This document shows positions 1 through 14,200 of a stretch of 64,000 bases of DNA, piece by piece (positions within the stretch are counted from its first letter, which is position 1; each line of letters starts with the position of its first letter). A program made the position numbers and the translations under genes. The stretch comes from Chaetoderma sp. LZ-2023a (taxonomy: Eukaryota; Mollusca; Caudofoveata; Chaetodermatida; Chaetodermatidae), in NCBI GenBank assembly GCA_034401795.1, contig CM067369.1:182505445-182569444 (forward strand), written 5' to 3'. The notes beneath the pieces are model-generated. The model worked only from the letters and a program-made list of their open reading frames with translations. It ran no database searches and had not been told where the DNA came from.

Positions 1-110
1 GAAGACTATTTTTGAAAATTGACCACTGGAATGGCTGGGTCGGTTACTGAGACAGTCATTTTAGTTGTAAATTTTCAAAATAGCCTTCTTTTGACCTGCG
101 TCCTCAATTT
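1..110. repeat. Family A palindromic MITE, truncated by window start
   Basis: The window opens inside a copy of family A. The arm GAAGACTATTTTTGAAAATT is followed by a central GACTG hairpin and the complementary arm ending in the CTTCTTTTGACCTGC segment. Only the core is present and the TTAA end is outside the window. Confidence 0.75.
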
Positions 111-1235
111 GACGATTGCAGAGGCCAGTGTTGGCGTGAAATGGGTAAATCGCATCATGTCCGCATGTCAAGCATGGGCTTGCAGTAATAGAAACGATCA
201 TGGAAAGGGTACGGCAATTCACATTTTCAGATACCGGATCCACAGAAGCATCTGCATGAAAAGGGGCTAACTGAAAGATGGCTTCATAACATCGGCACTG
301 GATGGATATCTTCCACATTTAAATTTGGAAGACACAAGTTTAGAACATATAGTCTGTATAATTTTAAAATAATGTGTCATGCATTTCAAAACAAAAGGCG
401 CGGTACTTAATTTTAATACAACAGAATCAAACTCGACAATTAACATCGTATTTGCTTGCATCAATTGTAAAACGGGATTTGCAAACAAAAATGAAACGAT
501 GTCACTGATTACCCGGTCGGTCAATTATAGGCAACCGCTTAGCGGCTTACTTCGTAGAGGATAGTAGGTGACAGCTAGTAAATAATAAGTGCACACTAGA
601 CATAATTAGTAATTTAGTGCTTTCACACTATTGAAATCCAGCGTTATTAATCATTTACAACGTTTACTCCCAATTTTAAAATAACTATGCAGTGTTGAAT
701 ATTCTGAATTAAATCTTCCTGGAATTATCTTGCAGTAGCTTCCAAACTAATTAGTTTCACACAATACGCCTATGCAGAGTAAATTTTAAGCTTTCTGCTT
801 TTCTGTCCTTGAAAGAGTTAACTAATTGATCCCAAATTTTTAATTGTTGACCCATATTTACTGCCTGTTGAATATTTTGAAACTGGAATTTGACTGGAAG
901 CAGAAGTTGCAATAGCAACAGCTTTCAGAGAAATTACATTCAACATTTATTCAACTAACATATTTTTCAAGAATTTGTTGTAGCTGGTTGATTGCAAACA
1001 CGCTCCTGGCATAACCCTTCAATGTTTTTTAAAAATAGAAATTGCCCATAAAAAAACAATTTTTGACAATTTAGCACTACAATGACTGGCGCGATCATCG
1101 GGACACTAATTGCACTATAATTTCCTCCAAACACTGTGGCAAAGTGTCAGTTGTTTAGGCAGTACGCTAATTATCCACGAGATGCAAGATTTACCTCCCC
1201 TGGTCACAGCTATCCTCGATCGGGCAAAGAGAGTA
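111..1235. other. Unannotated upstream DNA
   Basis: AT-rich sequence with only short reading frames. A fragment of the family B hairpin arm (TTGAATATTTTGAAAC type) is visible near 860-950 and half of a family A arm near 1035-1095. I see no gene here. Confidence 0.5.
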
Positions 1236-1245
1236 GGCGTGTCGG

Positions 1246-1275
1246 TGACGTCAGCTGCTTGTCCAAAATGGCGCC
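1246..1275 (+). promoter_or_regulatory. Possible promoter motifs (CRE and YY1-like)
   Basis: A perfect TGACGTCA (1246-1253) is followed 11 bases later by AAAATGGCGCC (1265-1275). CRE and the AAnATGGCG YY1-type motif are commonly found together just around animal transcription starts. This pair lies in locally GC-richer sequence outside any recognised repeat and 3.1 kb upstream of the first coding exon of the elongase, which begins at a splice acceptor and so needs a 5' noncoding exon. The link to that gene is inference, because no donor site could be assigned. TGACGTCA also occurs inside family B MITEs elsewhere in the window, so the motif alone is weak. Confidence 0.3.
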
Positions 1276-2040
1276 TCTATCTACTGGTTACTTTAGCAAT
1301 TTAAATTGAGGATATCTTTTTTATTTGTTGGCATAAAATTGTGCTCTTGGTCTCAAATTAATGCGGAAAATTAGTACTTTACGTCAGATGCATAAAATCC
1401 CTCAGTGGAATATCCCTTTAAAGTATCCACCTCGTAGTGCAATCCGATGATCTGGCCCCACCCCGTTGATATTGCCCATATCCAGCATTGTAGCCTGTAT
1501 TTCACACAGTTATGAATGAATTTCAGACATCGATAAAACACTCCAACATGGCGTTTCATTTGTCTTCCAGCCCTTGTGGTTAGGATTTTTACATCGATCA
1601 TAATCCACAATCATAACCACACTGAGTTGATGGATGAAATATCATACATTGTTTATCATTCAACATGCTGATTTTAGTCATCATCCAGCCTTTGTGATAT
1701 TATTTTATTCTGGTAACACTGAGGGGATGAGTACATCATCAATATCATATACAGCTGATTCTGCCCCACAATGCCAAATGTTAGTGTAATTTATCAAGTA
1801 ATGTTTTGTTATAGTAAGAAGTAAATAATCAATATCATACTAGCTAGTATCTTGTGTTGTTGTGGAGCATAAATTGTTAAATGTGCTGTAATTAAATTGT
1901 TTTATCTGGCCTGTCATGTTGAAAGGGGGTAAAAATGTGGATACTTTCAGTAATACACTACAAGTGTGTGTAGGTCAGTGCTCTAGATATACAGGCGCTT
2001 GAAAATTTAGACTAATGTAATGATCTATGTTGACTGAATT
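1276..2040. other. Intergenic or 5' intron sequence
   Basis: No gene, no clear repeat copy and no long open frame on either strand. If the promoter at 1246-1275 is real, this would be the start of a 5' noncoding intron. Confidence 0.4.
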
Positions 2041-2180
2041 AAAAATGAGCATTTGCAGACCAAGAGAAGATTATTTATGAAAATATACTGCTAGAGTGAC
2101 TGGCTCGGTTGTCAAGCCAGTCATTCCAGTGGTAAATTTTCAACAATAGTCTTCTTGGTATGCAAATGGACATTTTTCAA
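2041..2180. repeat. Family A palindromic MITE
   Basis: The arm ATTTGCAGACCAAGAGAAGA and its inverted partner (TAGTCTTCTTGGTATGCAAAT) flank the GACTGGCTCGGTTGTCAAGCC hairpin centre. It is a good core copy, with terminal TTAA not clearly preserved. Confidence 0.8.
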
Positions 2181-3014
2181 TTCAATTCATAGGCCTTTTT
2201 AGCCAGCTTTGGTGATAATTGGTTAATATACTTTGTAAACTGTTACAGGGTCATCTGTAAAACGCAGTATATATATATATATAAATCTATGCATTCTTGC
2301 CCACTGCCAATACACTAAAAAGCCATGGCGATAAACATAGCGTGATATGTGGTGTGATCATTTGACATAGTATGTTTGCGCACGCCATTTCTCACATGGC
2401 ACGCCAGTCTTAAAGGAAGGGGTAGATCTATGTCTAATCTGTGTACATCATGGATCATTTGCACTTGGTTGAGGTTAGACATTATTGAGAGGTTCAATAA
2501 CTAGTACATATGATTACTCATAATGTGTATATGTAGGTGACTCCACAGCTGGTACATATATATATCTAAAATTACATGTTTGTAGAAATTTCAGTGCCAA
2601 ATTTCCAAAAAATCATCTTCTTGGCCTGCAAATGGACATTCAACACACTAAAAATTGCAAGTTTCTGGACAAATCTGGACCACTAAAGGGTTAAGTACAA
2701 GCACTGATTATAATGGCCTGAAGTTGTTCTCCAGGAAGTAAAAGCTAGATAAGCCATACATGTAGGTACTTGTAGCCATGCAGAGCAAGCTTGCTGGTCA
2801 TACATTGACAGCTGATCAGATCATTGAGCACGCAATTATACCCTAAATGCTTAATTGCATGATCAGGTCACACACATCCCCCACACCGTCCCACCCAGTT
2901 TGTTTTATCAGTACAGTCATATGTAGTTGTTATATAACATAAGCTGGCTTTGGGCTGTCATAGTGACAGAGGTAAGGTTATTCAAGCATGCACAGGTCTC
3001 TATTTAGTTGTGCA
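2181..3014. other. Noncoding with AT microsatellite and half MITE
   Basis: Contains a short (AT)n run near 2268-2282 and a single right-hand arm of family A at about 2590-2700 that ends in AAAGGGTTAA. No gene seen. Confidence 0.5.
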
Positions 3015-3362
3015 TACAGTTCAGCTCATAAGTAAGTTAAATTGGTTTCAAAATTAGAAACATGTTAGAACAATTTTGAACTTTAAGAAATATTCGGTTG
3101 AATAGTTTGAACATAAGGATTATAACATAACTGCCTGAACATGTTAGAACATGATGTAAGAAATGTTTGGTTGAATATTTTGAACATAAGGATTATAACA
3201 TAACTGCCTGAACATGTTAGAACATGATGTAAGAAATGTTTGGTTGAATATTTTGAACATAATTGGATTATAACATAAGGTAGCAATGTCTTCCAATCCA
3301 ATTATGTTCAAAATATTAATGATACATTTTATGTTGTTTTGTTATTTCTGAGCGATACTGTA
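3015..3362. repeat. Family C MITE with internal 73-bp tandem triplication
   Basis: The ends TACAGTTCAGCTCATAA (left) and TTATTTCTGAGCGATACTGTA (right) are inverted partners, as in the copy at 21123-21379. The left half carries 73-bp direct repeats beginning at 3109, 3182 and 3255 (each begins GAACATAA). The right arm has the AGCAATGTCTTCCAATCC segment seen in other C copies. The triplication makes this copy about 90 bp longer than the intact one. Confidence 0.65.
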
Positions 3363-3399
3363 GCCTATTCATGTTTCCATAGTTCCCATATCATTACTT

Positions 3400-5200
3400 A
3401 CTTCAGCAAGCCTGCCAAAAATGCAGTGGTCTCGAGAAATATCCATTTACAGATCAGTGGTAAATTTTCAAAAATAGGCTTCTTGCTCTGCAAATGGACA
3501 TTTTTTATGAAAGAAGTTTAAATTTTCTTGAACAATTTTTAGTGAATTGAAGCATTAAATGACTTATAAGGAGTTCAGCATATAGCGGTTGTTTGTTCTT
3601 TAGCCTTCTATCAGTATCAGAACTTGAAAAACTTGAATAAGCCAGCAGGACTAGTGAGTAGTAAATTGTGATGGCCTTTGTGATTTAACAATTCAGTTGT
3701 CAAGCCAGCAAAACCTGCCTCTGCAATGTCCATTTGCAGACCAAGGGAAGATTATTTTAGAAAATTTATCACTGGGTTGATATATTTTCAAAAATATTCT
3801 TCTTGCATTGCAAATGGACATTTCTCAAGATCACTGTACATGTAGCAGCTGGTTTTGGTGGGCTTGAATGTTGAGTGGTTAATTACAAACTATATCTAAT
3901 TGATGGTCACTGTCCTATATCCCAGGGGTGAAGATAATAGGCACTTTAACAGCCACTTTAAACCAATTGCTACATGTAAGTGAGAAATGTAAACTGTTAC
4001 TTAGAGGTATTGCCATGGTGAATGGAAAAAATCTGATAAAAATTTAATTCCATTTGGGGTTTTTCAGAGAAAATTATAAAGTCTATTCCTATACATCATA
4101 TTTTAAAAAGTTAGAAACGTTAGCCCCCTTTCATTCGAAGATTATTTAAAAAAAAATTACCAGTGAAATGACAAGCGCGATAATCGAGCCCATCACTCCA
4201 GTTATTAAATTTTTTCAATTAATCTCTTGGTCTTGGTCTACATATGGACATGAGAGGACTGAAATGTTGAGATTTCATTGTCTGCAAATAGTTATTGAAT
4301 CATAAATTGTCATATGGTATAATGTTATCTGTACATGTATGTATGATAAATTAATTTTGCGTTTTCTTGTACGTTTTCAGACACGGGTTCATTAAAGATG
4401 TTACCTCAGTTCAGGAACCTCGTTATACAGTATGAGGAAGCGAAAGTGCATGCAGGTAAGGAGAAAACACCAGAGTCATATCCCACTATGCATTAGTGTG
4501 AATTTATCCAATTTACCCCATTAATTGTCAAGCCAGCCAAACACAGCCTCTGCAGTGGTCTTGAGCAATGTCCATTTGCAGGCCATGAGAAGACTATTTT
4601 TACAAATTTATCCCTGGAATGACTGGCTTAGTTATCGATTAAAGGGTTAATGGTCAAGATTTAATGAGAAAATTTTACTGTTTCTTTAGTGAATGTCCCT
4701 TTGCAAGGTAAAAAATACTAGTTCTGAAAATTTACCACTGGAATGCCTGCCTCGGTTATCGAGCCAGTTATTCCTGGAGTGGGAAGATTTTGACAGTTTT
4801 CTTCTCTTGGCATGCAAATTAACATTTTTCAAGACCGCTGCAAAGGTTGATTTTGGCCAGCTTCAGCGACTTGACCATTAAAATGTTAACAAGTTTGTGT
4901 TAGTGGTGGTGACAAGGAGTGGTACTGGCAGAGCTCACAGGCTTTTAACAAAATTTATATATTTTCAAGCGTAACCCTTGTCACACTGCTGTCATAGTGT
5001 TAATCACTACAGTGTCATGACCAGGGACATCAAAAGCCTTACGATCCAACTTGAGAATTGAAAATATATGACTGGCTCGATAACCAAGGCAGTTATGCCA
5101 GTGGTAGATTTTTTATTAATCTCTTAATATGCAAATGGACATTTTCTATGTGAAATTTGAAATTTTCTTGAACAAATTTGAGGTATAAAGAGTTAAAGCA
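3400..5200. repeat. Cluster of family A MITE copies around exon 1
   Basis: Five or six partial or near-complete family A copies lie side by side: about 3400-3570, 3695-3840, 4120-4270, 4505-4660, 4670-4890 and 5050-5200. Each shows some of the arm ATGTCCATTTGCAGACC, the TTTACCACTGGAATGACTGG segment and the inverted half. The first coding exon (4381-4455) sits in the 235-bp gap between two of them. Confidence 0.7.
4398..4455 (+). CDS. Elovl2/5: Elongase exon 1 (start codon, residues 1-19)
   Basis: A pyrimidine-rich acceptor CGTTTTCAG ends at 4380. The exon begins at 4381 with 17 nt of 5' UTR, then ATG at 4398 and the frame MLPQFRNLVIQYEEAKVHA, then donor GTAAGG at 4456. It ends in phase 1; the leftover G joins AT of exon 2 to give Asp20 of the family DPR motif. 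An ELOVL start a short way before DPR is normal. Because the exon starts at an acceptor, at least one 5' noncoding exon lies upstream. Confidence 0.85.
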
Positions 5201-8200
5201 TAAACTTGGGACCCGGTCTCGGGATCATTCAGCCCTTTCACCATTGTCATGGTCCATTATCTCTGATTGGTACAGTGTACACATCACTAACTCTGATAGA
5301 TAGATGTCAACAACCTTATGGCATATGAACATTAGCAATTAAACTTTCCTAATTTTTCTTACATACATCTGATCAGAAGCCAAGAATTTGATTAATCTTC
5401 GGGAATCTTAGGTGGGTGATGTGAGCACTCCCCCCTCGCTCATAGTTTCTAGACCTAACTCCTCGTGTAAGCGGAGTGCATGTACATGTGCTGTTTATCT
5501 CCGCCGCTTCATCCACTCATCATTCTGTAAATCCATGATTTGGTCTGCGCTGTATTGATCAAGCCTGTATGGAATGATTCGGAGTCAGAGAGTTTGTGTT
5601 GTGTGTCTTTGGCTAATGGTGTGCCGCATATAAAAACTCCAAAGTAGGTAAATGACTTGCCCTTCACTGTTCACTTAGCATTAATAACTCTGACTCTCAC
5701 AGACGAGAAATTACTAATTCTTTATGATGTAAGGATTATTCTGTTGAATATTTTGAATCTAATTTTACTGGAAACACTCAAATTAGTTTCAAAATATTTA
5801 GCACTTCTGTTTGTGTATAGAAATTGAGACATGGCATTGCAAGAGATAAATGAAAATCATGCCTGTGGTTGTATTTCAAATGTTTTCGGCTTAATACGGT
5901 CACCACACATAGTGAGTCCATCATACGTGTACATGTAGGTTTAGACAGGGCATAATTTATCTGGTATCACATCTCAATTTGCTACACATATTTAGGCAGT
6001 TGCTATACATTCTGCAACATGCAAAGCTGTATCTGCTATGCAAAATTTGTATGCGATTGCAATTTATCATTGATTTTTTTAATTCTATCATTAACCTTTT
6101 TAACATCAGATCCCTGAAAAAGTACATTCTTTGCAATGTATACCATATTTTGGCTGCCTAAGGCAGCAATGGCTTCCAGTCATATTAATTTCAAAATATT
6201 CAACAGCTTTCATATTTGTTTGCTCTGAGATTGAGATACAGGGAATTTTTCAGTGAAGGAGTTGATTGCTATACATTTTTGCTGATAGCTAAACAATTTA
6301 TTGTTTACATAGCAATACATGCTATGTAAATATCAATTTCTAAATTATGCCCTGTTAGACCTGTGAATCAAAGAAATTACACGAGGACATATTTTTTCAT
6401 TGTTTCTTCATGCACTGTTAGTTATATAGAAAGATTGTGTCAGCAGGGCTATCTTTTACAATTCCATGCATCAGTGATGCAGAGTCTCTATAAATGTTAA
6501 TTTATATTACTGAATAACATGATGGTAGAGAGATTCATTTCCTGTCGAGATTATTCATATTTTCATAGTATAAAACCTAAGCTATGATCATAAGCTAAAA
6601 ACTATTTTCATAAATTTATTTCGATAGTTATATAATTTCCTACGAAACCCACCCAGTGCCATCCTACATGTATTTTATTGATTTATTATAATCACAATAA
6701 GTACTGTCAATTTGTCATCATTTTTAGCTATAGCCAGATCTTGAGGTCAGTAATGTGAAACTCCCAGCAAGATTAATTTACATACATATACCTCGCAAGC
6801 AACCCTATGTAGTATATGCGTCCCTCTTCATGTAGTTCAAGGTATTGATTAGTCTGGGCATATTTGCATTTTTCTGCAGCCAAGATTAACAAATATTCAT
6901 CTTTCAAAGTTATTTACTCAAGACATTTTTGAAAGCAGAACATATCTAGTCTCTTTGCTTAACCCATTTGAATATCTCTATGCTGTCAGTGGTATTGATG
7001 AGATTATGTAGAAAGCAATTATGAGCTTGATGGCAGAAAATCTCTGCTAGCTGTCATCGCTAAGCGACAAGTTTTACTCATGTATTGTTATCAATGTGTT
7101 CAACAAATTTTAATGAATTATTCACATGATCAAGAAACTTGTTCACTCCACGGCAATAGAGAGATGAGTCTTATGGTTAGTGTGAAAATTTAGCCAAGAA
7201 GTAGACGGTTCCAATCTGTCACTCAAGTATCTGACGTGACGACGTCCTAATTAAATACGTTACATGTTGCCTGACATCACATTAATACTGACATAAGTCA
7301 GAAAATCGGAAAGTCTGTCATGAAATTGAACGAGTTATGGCTTTGATGAATTTACAATTTAATAAACATTCTGTTGAATATTTTGAAACTAATTTGGCTG
7401 TAAAAAGTGGTCAGTGGTTAGCGAGAAGTTGGCTGGGTGTGGCATGACTAGAAACGAATCCCTCTATTATATAGTGATCAGTGTTCCAGATGAGTGATGC
7501 AGGCACCTTGCAGCTCTTGTAGTATGGATTTCAGTTTTAATCTCAAATTCAAGGCATTTCCTGCCACAATTCTTATACGAATGTCCTTCTTTCCAGCCAG
7601 TCTGTTTGTGTTTGGAACATAATTTTCCTTGGATGGTTCTCATTAGCTGCTTCTACTGCTTTGTTCCATTTGAGCGCTACATCCCTCTTGTATAAATTAT
7701 TATATCGTTTATATATCTACATATAATGGACAAACAGTGACACACACACCCCGGGCCCGAATCCTCTATGAATAAAAAAATGTCTCTAAACTGAACATAT
7801 TTCTTTGTCAATATTCAGTCATGACTCTTTTAACCCTCAGATTTATACATAAAAAATGTCCATTTGCAGACCAAGAGAATAATATTTTAGAAAATTTACC
7901 ACGGAATGACTGACTCGGTTATCAGGACAGTCATTCCAATGGTAAATTTTCAAAAATAGTCCTCTTTGTCTATAAATGTACATTTTGCAACACCACTACA
8001 GAAGCCATATTTTGACCATCTTGAGTATTATAGGGTTAAATAGAACTTTAACCTGTATAAACCAGAATCCTAGATTTGCATACAATGTTGTCATCCCTGT
8101 CTAAGTCGGTTTGGTGAAATTCTGCTGTTCCGGTATGTATTATATTATTTGAGAAGTAGCATCTAGACGATGGAGGGACACGATCCATTCCTCAGTATTT

Positions 8201-11200
8201 GATGTCATAATCAACTACATGTAGTTTGGACACCATCGCAAATCCCTGTGTTCACCACTTTAAACTTTTCACCCATCCACCCCCAAACCCCACCCCAGAC
8301 CCAACCCATTGGAAGTAGAGATAAATGTGAATATCCTGGAGTCCAGAATCATATGGGTATTATACTCGCATACCAAACATGGTTGAATTCCGTCCTATGG
8401 TTTCGTAGGAGTTGCATTACAATCAATTCCCGCACAGAAAGATGAGCAGAACGATGACATAATCCCTATTGTTATTCGAAAAACTTGCTGATAAATGTCA
8501 GATATTAGTTGGCGTCACAATGACTATGGCATACATGTACATGTAGGTCTATCATGAAAATTGAAAGATCTATCACTAAAGTTTGCAAATTGTATGTTTT
8601 TGAATTTAAAAATTAAGAAAAGATGGTGTTCAGTATTTTGAAACTAATTTTACTGGGAGCTGTTTCTGCCATTGGCAGCAACAGCTGCCAGTAAAATTAG
8701 TTTCAAAATATTCAACAGTATAGATACATGTACCTTGATATTTAGATTCTGGGAATTCAAGTTTCAAATCAATTCCAATGCATGTACATAGTGGGTGGAG
8801 CTTAGCTAGAAATGGGTGGAAATGAATCATTCCCTTCCCCCCTCCGCCTCCATTTCTTTTCAAAATATTCAATGGAAAGATTCAGCCATTCCAGTAAAAA
8901 ATTCATAAAAATTAAGTAGTCATCGCTTGACATGCAAATGGCCATTTCTCACGACCATTGCAGACATTGATTATGGCTAACTTATCTCAAAGCATTAGGA
9001 TTGGGTTGGTATTTGTGTGTGCTCACTTGTTTTTAATTCACCTTTCCAGAGTACCCACCCATCATATGACGTCATAATGAACTGCGTGATGTGTACAATG
9101 ACATCATAATGAATGACGTCGATAAGTACGTCACGAACGCATATTTGAAGACGGTCTATGCTTTGTTGTACAAATCGTTTGCTTTTACTATTTAATAAAT
9201 ATTCTGTTGAATATTTTGAAACTAATTTGACTGGGCGCTGTTGCTGCCATAGGCAGCAACAGCACCCAGTCAAATTAGTTACAAAATATTCAACAGCTTC
9301 CGTGTATAGTTTTCAGGAAATTGATAGCTAGGGCATTTGGGGGATCGATCAATTCCAACACGGCGAGGTGTGGGTGGAGCTTAGCTAGTAATGGGCGGGG
9401 CATGGCTAAAAATGGAAAGGTCCATTGCTTCTAGGCTTGTGGTTTTTGTAATATTACTGCAGGCTTTTATAAATGCATGTTTAAGAAAAGTATTCTTTCT
9501 TCCAACAGATCCCCGCACACGCTACTGGCTGTTGCTTAGCAACTCTCCTATTCCAGTATGGGTTTTGACGGCACTGTATCTACTAATGGTTAAAGTCGGA
9601 CCAGTGATAATGCGAGACCGTAAACCGTTTAATCTAAGATGGTTCATGTTTGTCTACAACATGGGCTGTGTCTTATTATCAGTCTATATGTTTGTAGAGG
9701 TAAGATGAATCCTGTCTATTGAGTAATCAGATGATGTCATAATCAAATACGTCACATGTCGGCTGACGTCATAATCAATTGCATCATGAATGTCCTTAAA
9801 TGACATAACTATGTCCGTCATAAATGCTTAATAGTCCGTCCAGTTGTACAAATTTTATGTCGTTACTATTTTATACCCTTTACTATTTAATAAACATTAT
9901 CTTGAATATTTTAAAACTAATTTGACTGCGCTGCACCCAGTCAAATTAGTTTCAAAATATTCAACAGCTTAGCAGTATAGTTTTCTAGAAATTGAAATTC
10001 AGGGAGTTCGGGGTTAGATCGATCCCAACACAGATGAGGTGTGGGTGGAGCTTAAATAAGAGATGGGCAGGGCATAGCTAAAAACTAGATCCATCCATTA
10101 AGTATGGGTGTATAACTAGTAGTGGAGAGATCCGAATATCTGACATCATAGTCAAAATGTCAGTTGTTAGCCGACATAACAATCAAATGGCATAGGTCCA
10201 ACAGTAATCATCTGAATTGTATATCCTTAGTGAATATCCAATTTAATTAAGATTCTGTTGCAGTAACATCTGCTGGTCAAATTAGTTTTAAAATATTCAA
10301 CAGCTTATCTGTCATTGTGTTTGTTTATAGTAACTTGAAATAGAGATTCAGGGCTCTAAGTTAAAATTGATTCAATCACAGTACAAAAGTGGGTGGAGCT
10401 TAGCTGGCCATGAGCGGAGCATATCTAGAAATGTTTCCCTATGCTATTCTAGATTAGGCTAGACTAATTTAATGTTTTGTTTTACGAAGATTCCCACCCA
10501 AAACACAAGATCGGAGATGGGCCAAAAATTTTAATAATCCACAATTTCAGCTCAGATTTAAGCTATGACGGTATTAATCCTTTCATTATGTTAATTATCA
10601 AGATTGATCAAGAAAATCAAAAATGTTCCTTCAATGAGTGTCCATTTGCCGGCTAAGAGAAGAGTTTTTGACAATTTACATGTACTACTGGAATGGCCAT
10701 TCCAGTGGTAAATTTTCAAAAATAGTATTCTCTTGGCTAGCGAGGGATAAGGAATTGGCTGCGAAAGATTGCTGGATTGAAAGAATGTTGAAAGTAATGC
10801 CTTAAAATTCCATCATTTTTTTTTCTAGATATTCGGAAAAATTAGGTTAGGCGGGTTTGTAAAACAAAAAATAATTAGTAGGGCCTTAGAGAACAATTTT
10901 CTTTTGTTTCTCATTGCCATTGATCAGTATCATAAAATAAAATCGTATGCAATGTACTGCACTATATATGAGATATGAATTAAGAATCAAATGATTTAAT
11001 TATACTCAAATTTGTTCAAGAAAATTTTTCTTATTTAAAAAAATGTCCATTTGCAGAGCAAGAGAAGTCTATTTTTGAAATTTTACCACTGGTATGACGC
11101 TCGATAACCGAACCAGTGATTCCAATGGTAAATTGTCCAAAATAGTCTTCACTTTTCTCAAGACCACTGCAGAAGCTGTTTTTGGGTGATATGAGTGTTA

Positions 11201-14200
11201 AAGGATTAATACTCAAGATGGCTAAAGCGGCTTCTGCAGTGGTCTTGAGAAATGTCCATTTGCAGACCAAGAGAAGACGATTTTTATCTCACCTGGCCAG
11301 AATGTCCCATTGAGCTAAACTATGCCATGGTCTGTCCGTCATACGTCCACCCGGTGTACGTCAACCTTTGCTTTACGTAACTCCTAAACCACAATGGCAG
11401 ATTTTATCCAAATTTTGCTGAAAGAATTCTACATGTATGGTGGCAGGCTTTAATGCTTCAAAATTTTAATTGGTTGATCTTTTGGTCTGCCATCTTACAT
11501 TTTCCAAAGATTTTCTGGAACCGTTTAAAACACTACACCTTCTTAATCAATGGTCAGTTGTTATTACACCACAAAAACATCTATACCGTTCATTCACTAC
11601 TTGCTAAATCAACTACTCTGCATTTAGCCACAGAATAAGATTTGTATGCTCGCTTACATTCCCTCATATTCCTATTCCATTTCAATATACCCTCAACCAG
11701 GCTACTGGTAGGGTACATACACCCCCAGCATATGCCCTGATAGAGACCTGCACCAGTCTGTACTCACTCCTTGGTGACACCTGTCACTAAGCATGTCCAC
11801 GCATGCGCGATGGAGCCCAAATAGGAAACATATTCACTTTTCAAATATTCTGCAAGCAGTACAGTCTGCCAATATTCCAGCTTAAGTTCTTTATACTTTG
11901 TGCTGTGTTCAGCTTAGGTTTTTGAGAGTTGTTCTATTCAGGATTATGCCTAACAAGTCCATCCTCCCTAAGTTATGTTTATTGAGTATTTCGTGGTGTT
12001 ATTACTCTTTTATGACTGTGTTACTGGTTTTCTATTAGCTCACCTGGCTTATGTCATGGCGACCATCCGTCGTCCATCCATCAACTTTTCCTTTAAAACA
12101 ACTTCTCAAGAGCCGCTGGGACAATTTCAATTATATTTGGCAGGAAGCATCCTTAGGGCATAGGTATCAAAGTTTGTTCAAACGAAGCTGATCGGCCAAT
12201 TTGGCCGATGGCCATTTTGGATTTTGGCTAATTTTTAGAAACGCCTTTAAAAATCTCTGAAACCGCTTGAGGGATTGAAGGAAACCTCATGAAATATGAT
12301 CCAGGGCAAGAGCTCAACCATGTTTGTGCAGGGGAACTTGATTGGTCAAAAGCGAAAATGACTTCTCCAGAACCGCTGAAGGGATCAGGCCAAAATTTGG
12401 CAGATATGATTAGGGACTAAGGGCGAGTAAAGTTTGTTCAAGAGCAGTTGATCCGTCAAAAAACATGGCCACCGTGGGCCAATCAAAATATAGCATGTTT
12501 GACGGCCATATTGGATTTTATTTGATGGACTTTGAGGCTGAAATTGTTTTTATATAGTTTTTTGGGTATTCTGATTTGCAATTTTCGAAACTGTCAGATA
12601 AATGGTTTGGCGGCCATCTTGGATCATTTTCCCGCCAGAAGCTCCCATACTAAAGCAATGGGAAATTTAAAATGTCTTTGCGAGAACTACTAGGACGATT
12701 TCAATTATATTTGGCAGGAATCATCCTTAAGGCATAGAGATTCAAATTTGTTCAAACGAACCCGATCGGCCAATTTGGTCGACAGCCATCTTGGATTTCG
12801 GCCGATTTTTAGAAATGTCTAAAAATCTTCTCCCAAATCATTTGAGGGATCGATTCAGAACTCACAAGATATGATCTAGGGTAAGAGCTGAACCAAGTTT
12901 GTGCAAGGGAACTTGATTGACAAAATGGTTCAGTGGCCATCTTGGATGACCTACTTTTCGCAAAAACGACTTCTTCCCCAGAACTGCTGAAGCGATCAGG
13001 CCGAAATTAGTGATATATGATTAGGGACTAAGAGCCATTAATGTTTGTTCAGGAGAAGTTAATCCATCAAAAAACATGGCTGCGGTGGGCCAATCAAAAT
13101 ATAGCATTTTGGCGGCCATTTTGGATTTTTTTATTTGATGGATTTTGAGGTCAAAATTTGTTTTATACAGGTTTTTTGGTATTCTGATCTCAAATTTGCA
13201 ATTTTCGAAACTGTCCGATAAACGGTTTGGTGGCTGTCTTGGATCATTTCCCCACCAAAACCTCCCATACTAAAGCAATGGGAAATTTAAAATGTCTTCT
13301 CGAGAACTACTGGGCTGATTTCAATCATATTTGGCAGGAAGCATCCTTAGGGCATAGAGATTTAAGTTTCTTAAAACGGAGCCGATCAGCCAATTTGGCC
13401 AATTCATCTTGGATTTCAGCTGATTTTTAGAAATGTCTTTAAAAATCTCCGAAACCGTCTGAGGGATCGATTCAGAACTCAGGAAATATGATCTAGAGCA
13501 AGAGCTGAACCAAGTTTGTTCAAGGGAACTTAATTGACCAAATAGTTCAGCGGCCACCTGGATGACCTCGTTTACGCAAAAACGACTTCCCCAGAACTGC
13601 TGAAGCGATCAGGCTGAAATTTGTATTATATGACTAGGGACTAAGGGCCATTACAGTTTGTTCAATTGAAGTTGATCCGTCAAAAAACATGGCCACCGTG
13701 GGCCAATCAATATATAGCGTGTTTGGCAGCCATATTGGATTTTTTATTTGATGGATTTTGAGGCCGAAATTGGTTTTATATAGGTTCTTGGGTATTCTGA
13801 TCTCAAATTTGCAATTTCTAAAACTGTCATAAGCGGTTTGGCGGCCATCTTGGATCATTTTCCCGCCAAAAGCTCCCATACTAAGGCAATGGGAAATTTT
13901 AATGTCTTCTCGAGAACTAATAGGCTGATTTCAATTATATATGGCAGGAAGCATCCTTAGGGCATAGAGATTCCATTTTGTTCAAACGAAGACGATCGGC
14001 CAATTTGGTCAATGGCCATCTTGGATTTCGGCCGATCTTTAGAAATGTCTTTAAAAATCACCAAAACCGTTTGCGGGATTAATTCAGACATCATGAAATA
14101 TGATCTAGTGCAAGAGCTGATCCAAGTTTGTTCAAGCAAACTTGATAGACCAAATAGTTCAGTGACCATCTTGGATGACCTTGTTTTCGCAAAAATGACT

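Noticed and set aside
3083..3301. Minus-strand repetitive frame in the family C MITE
   Set aside because: Created by the 73-bp tandem repeats; no independent evidence.
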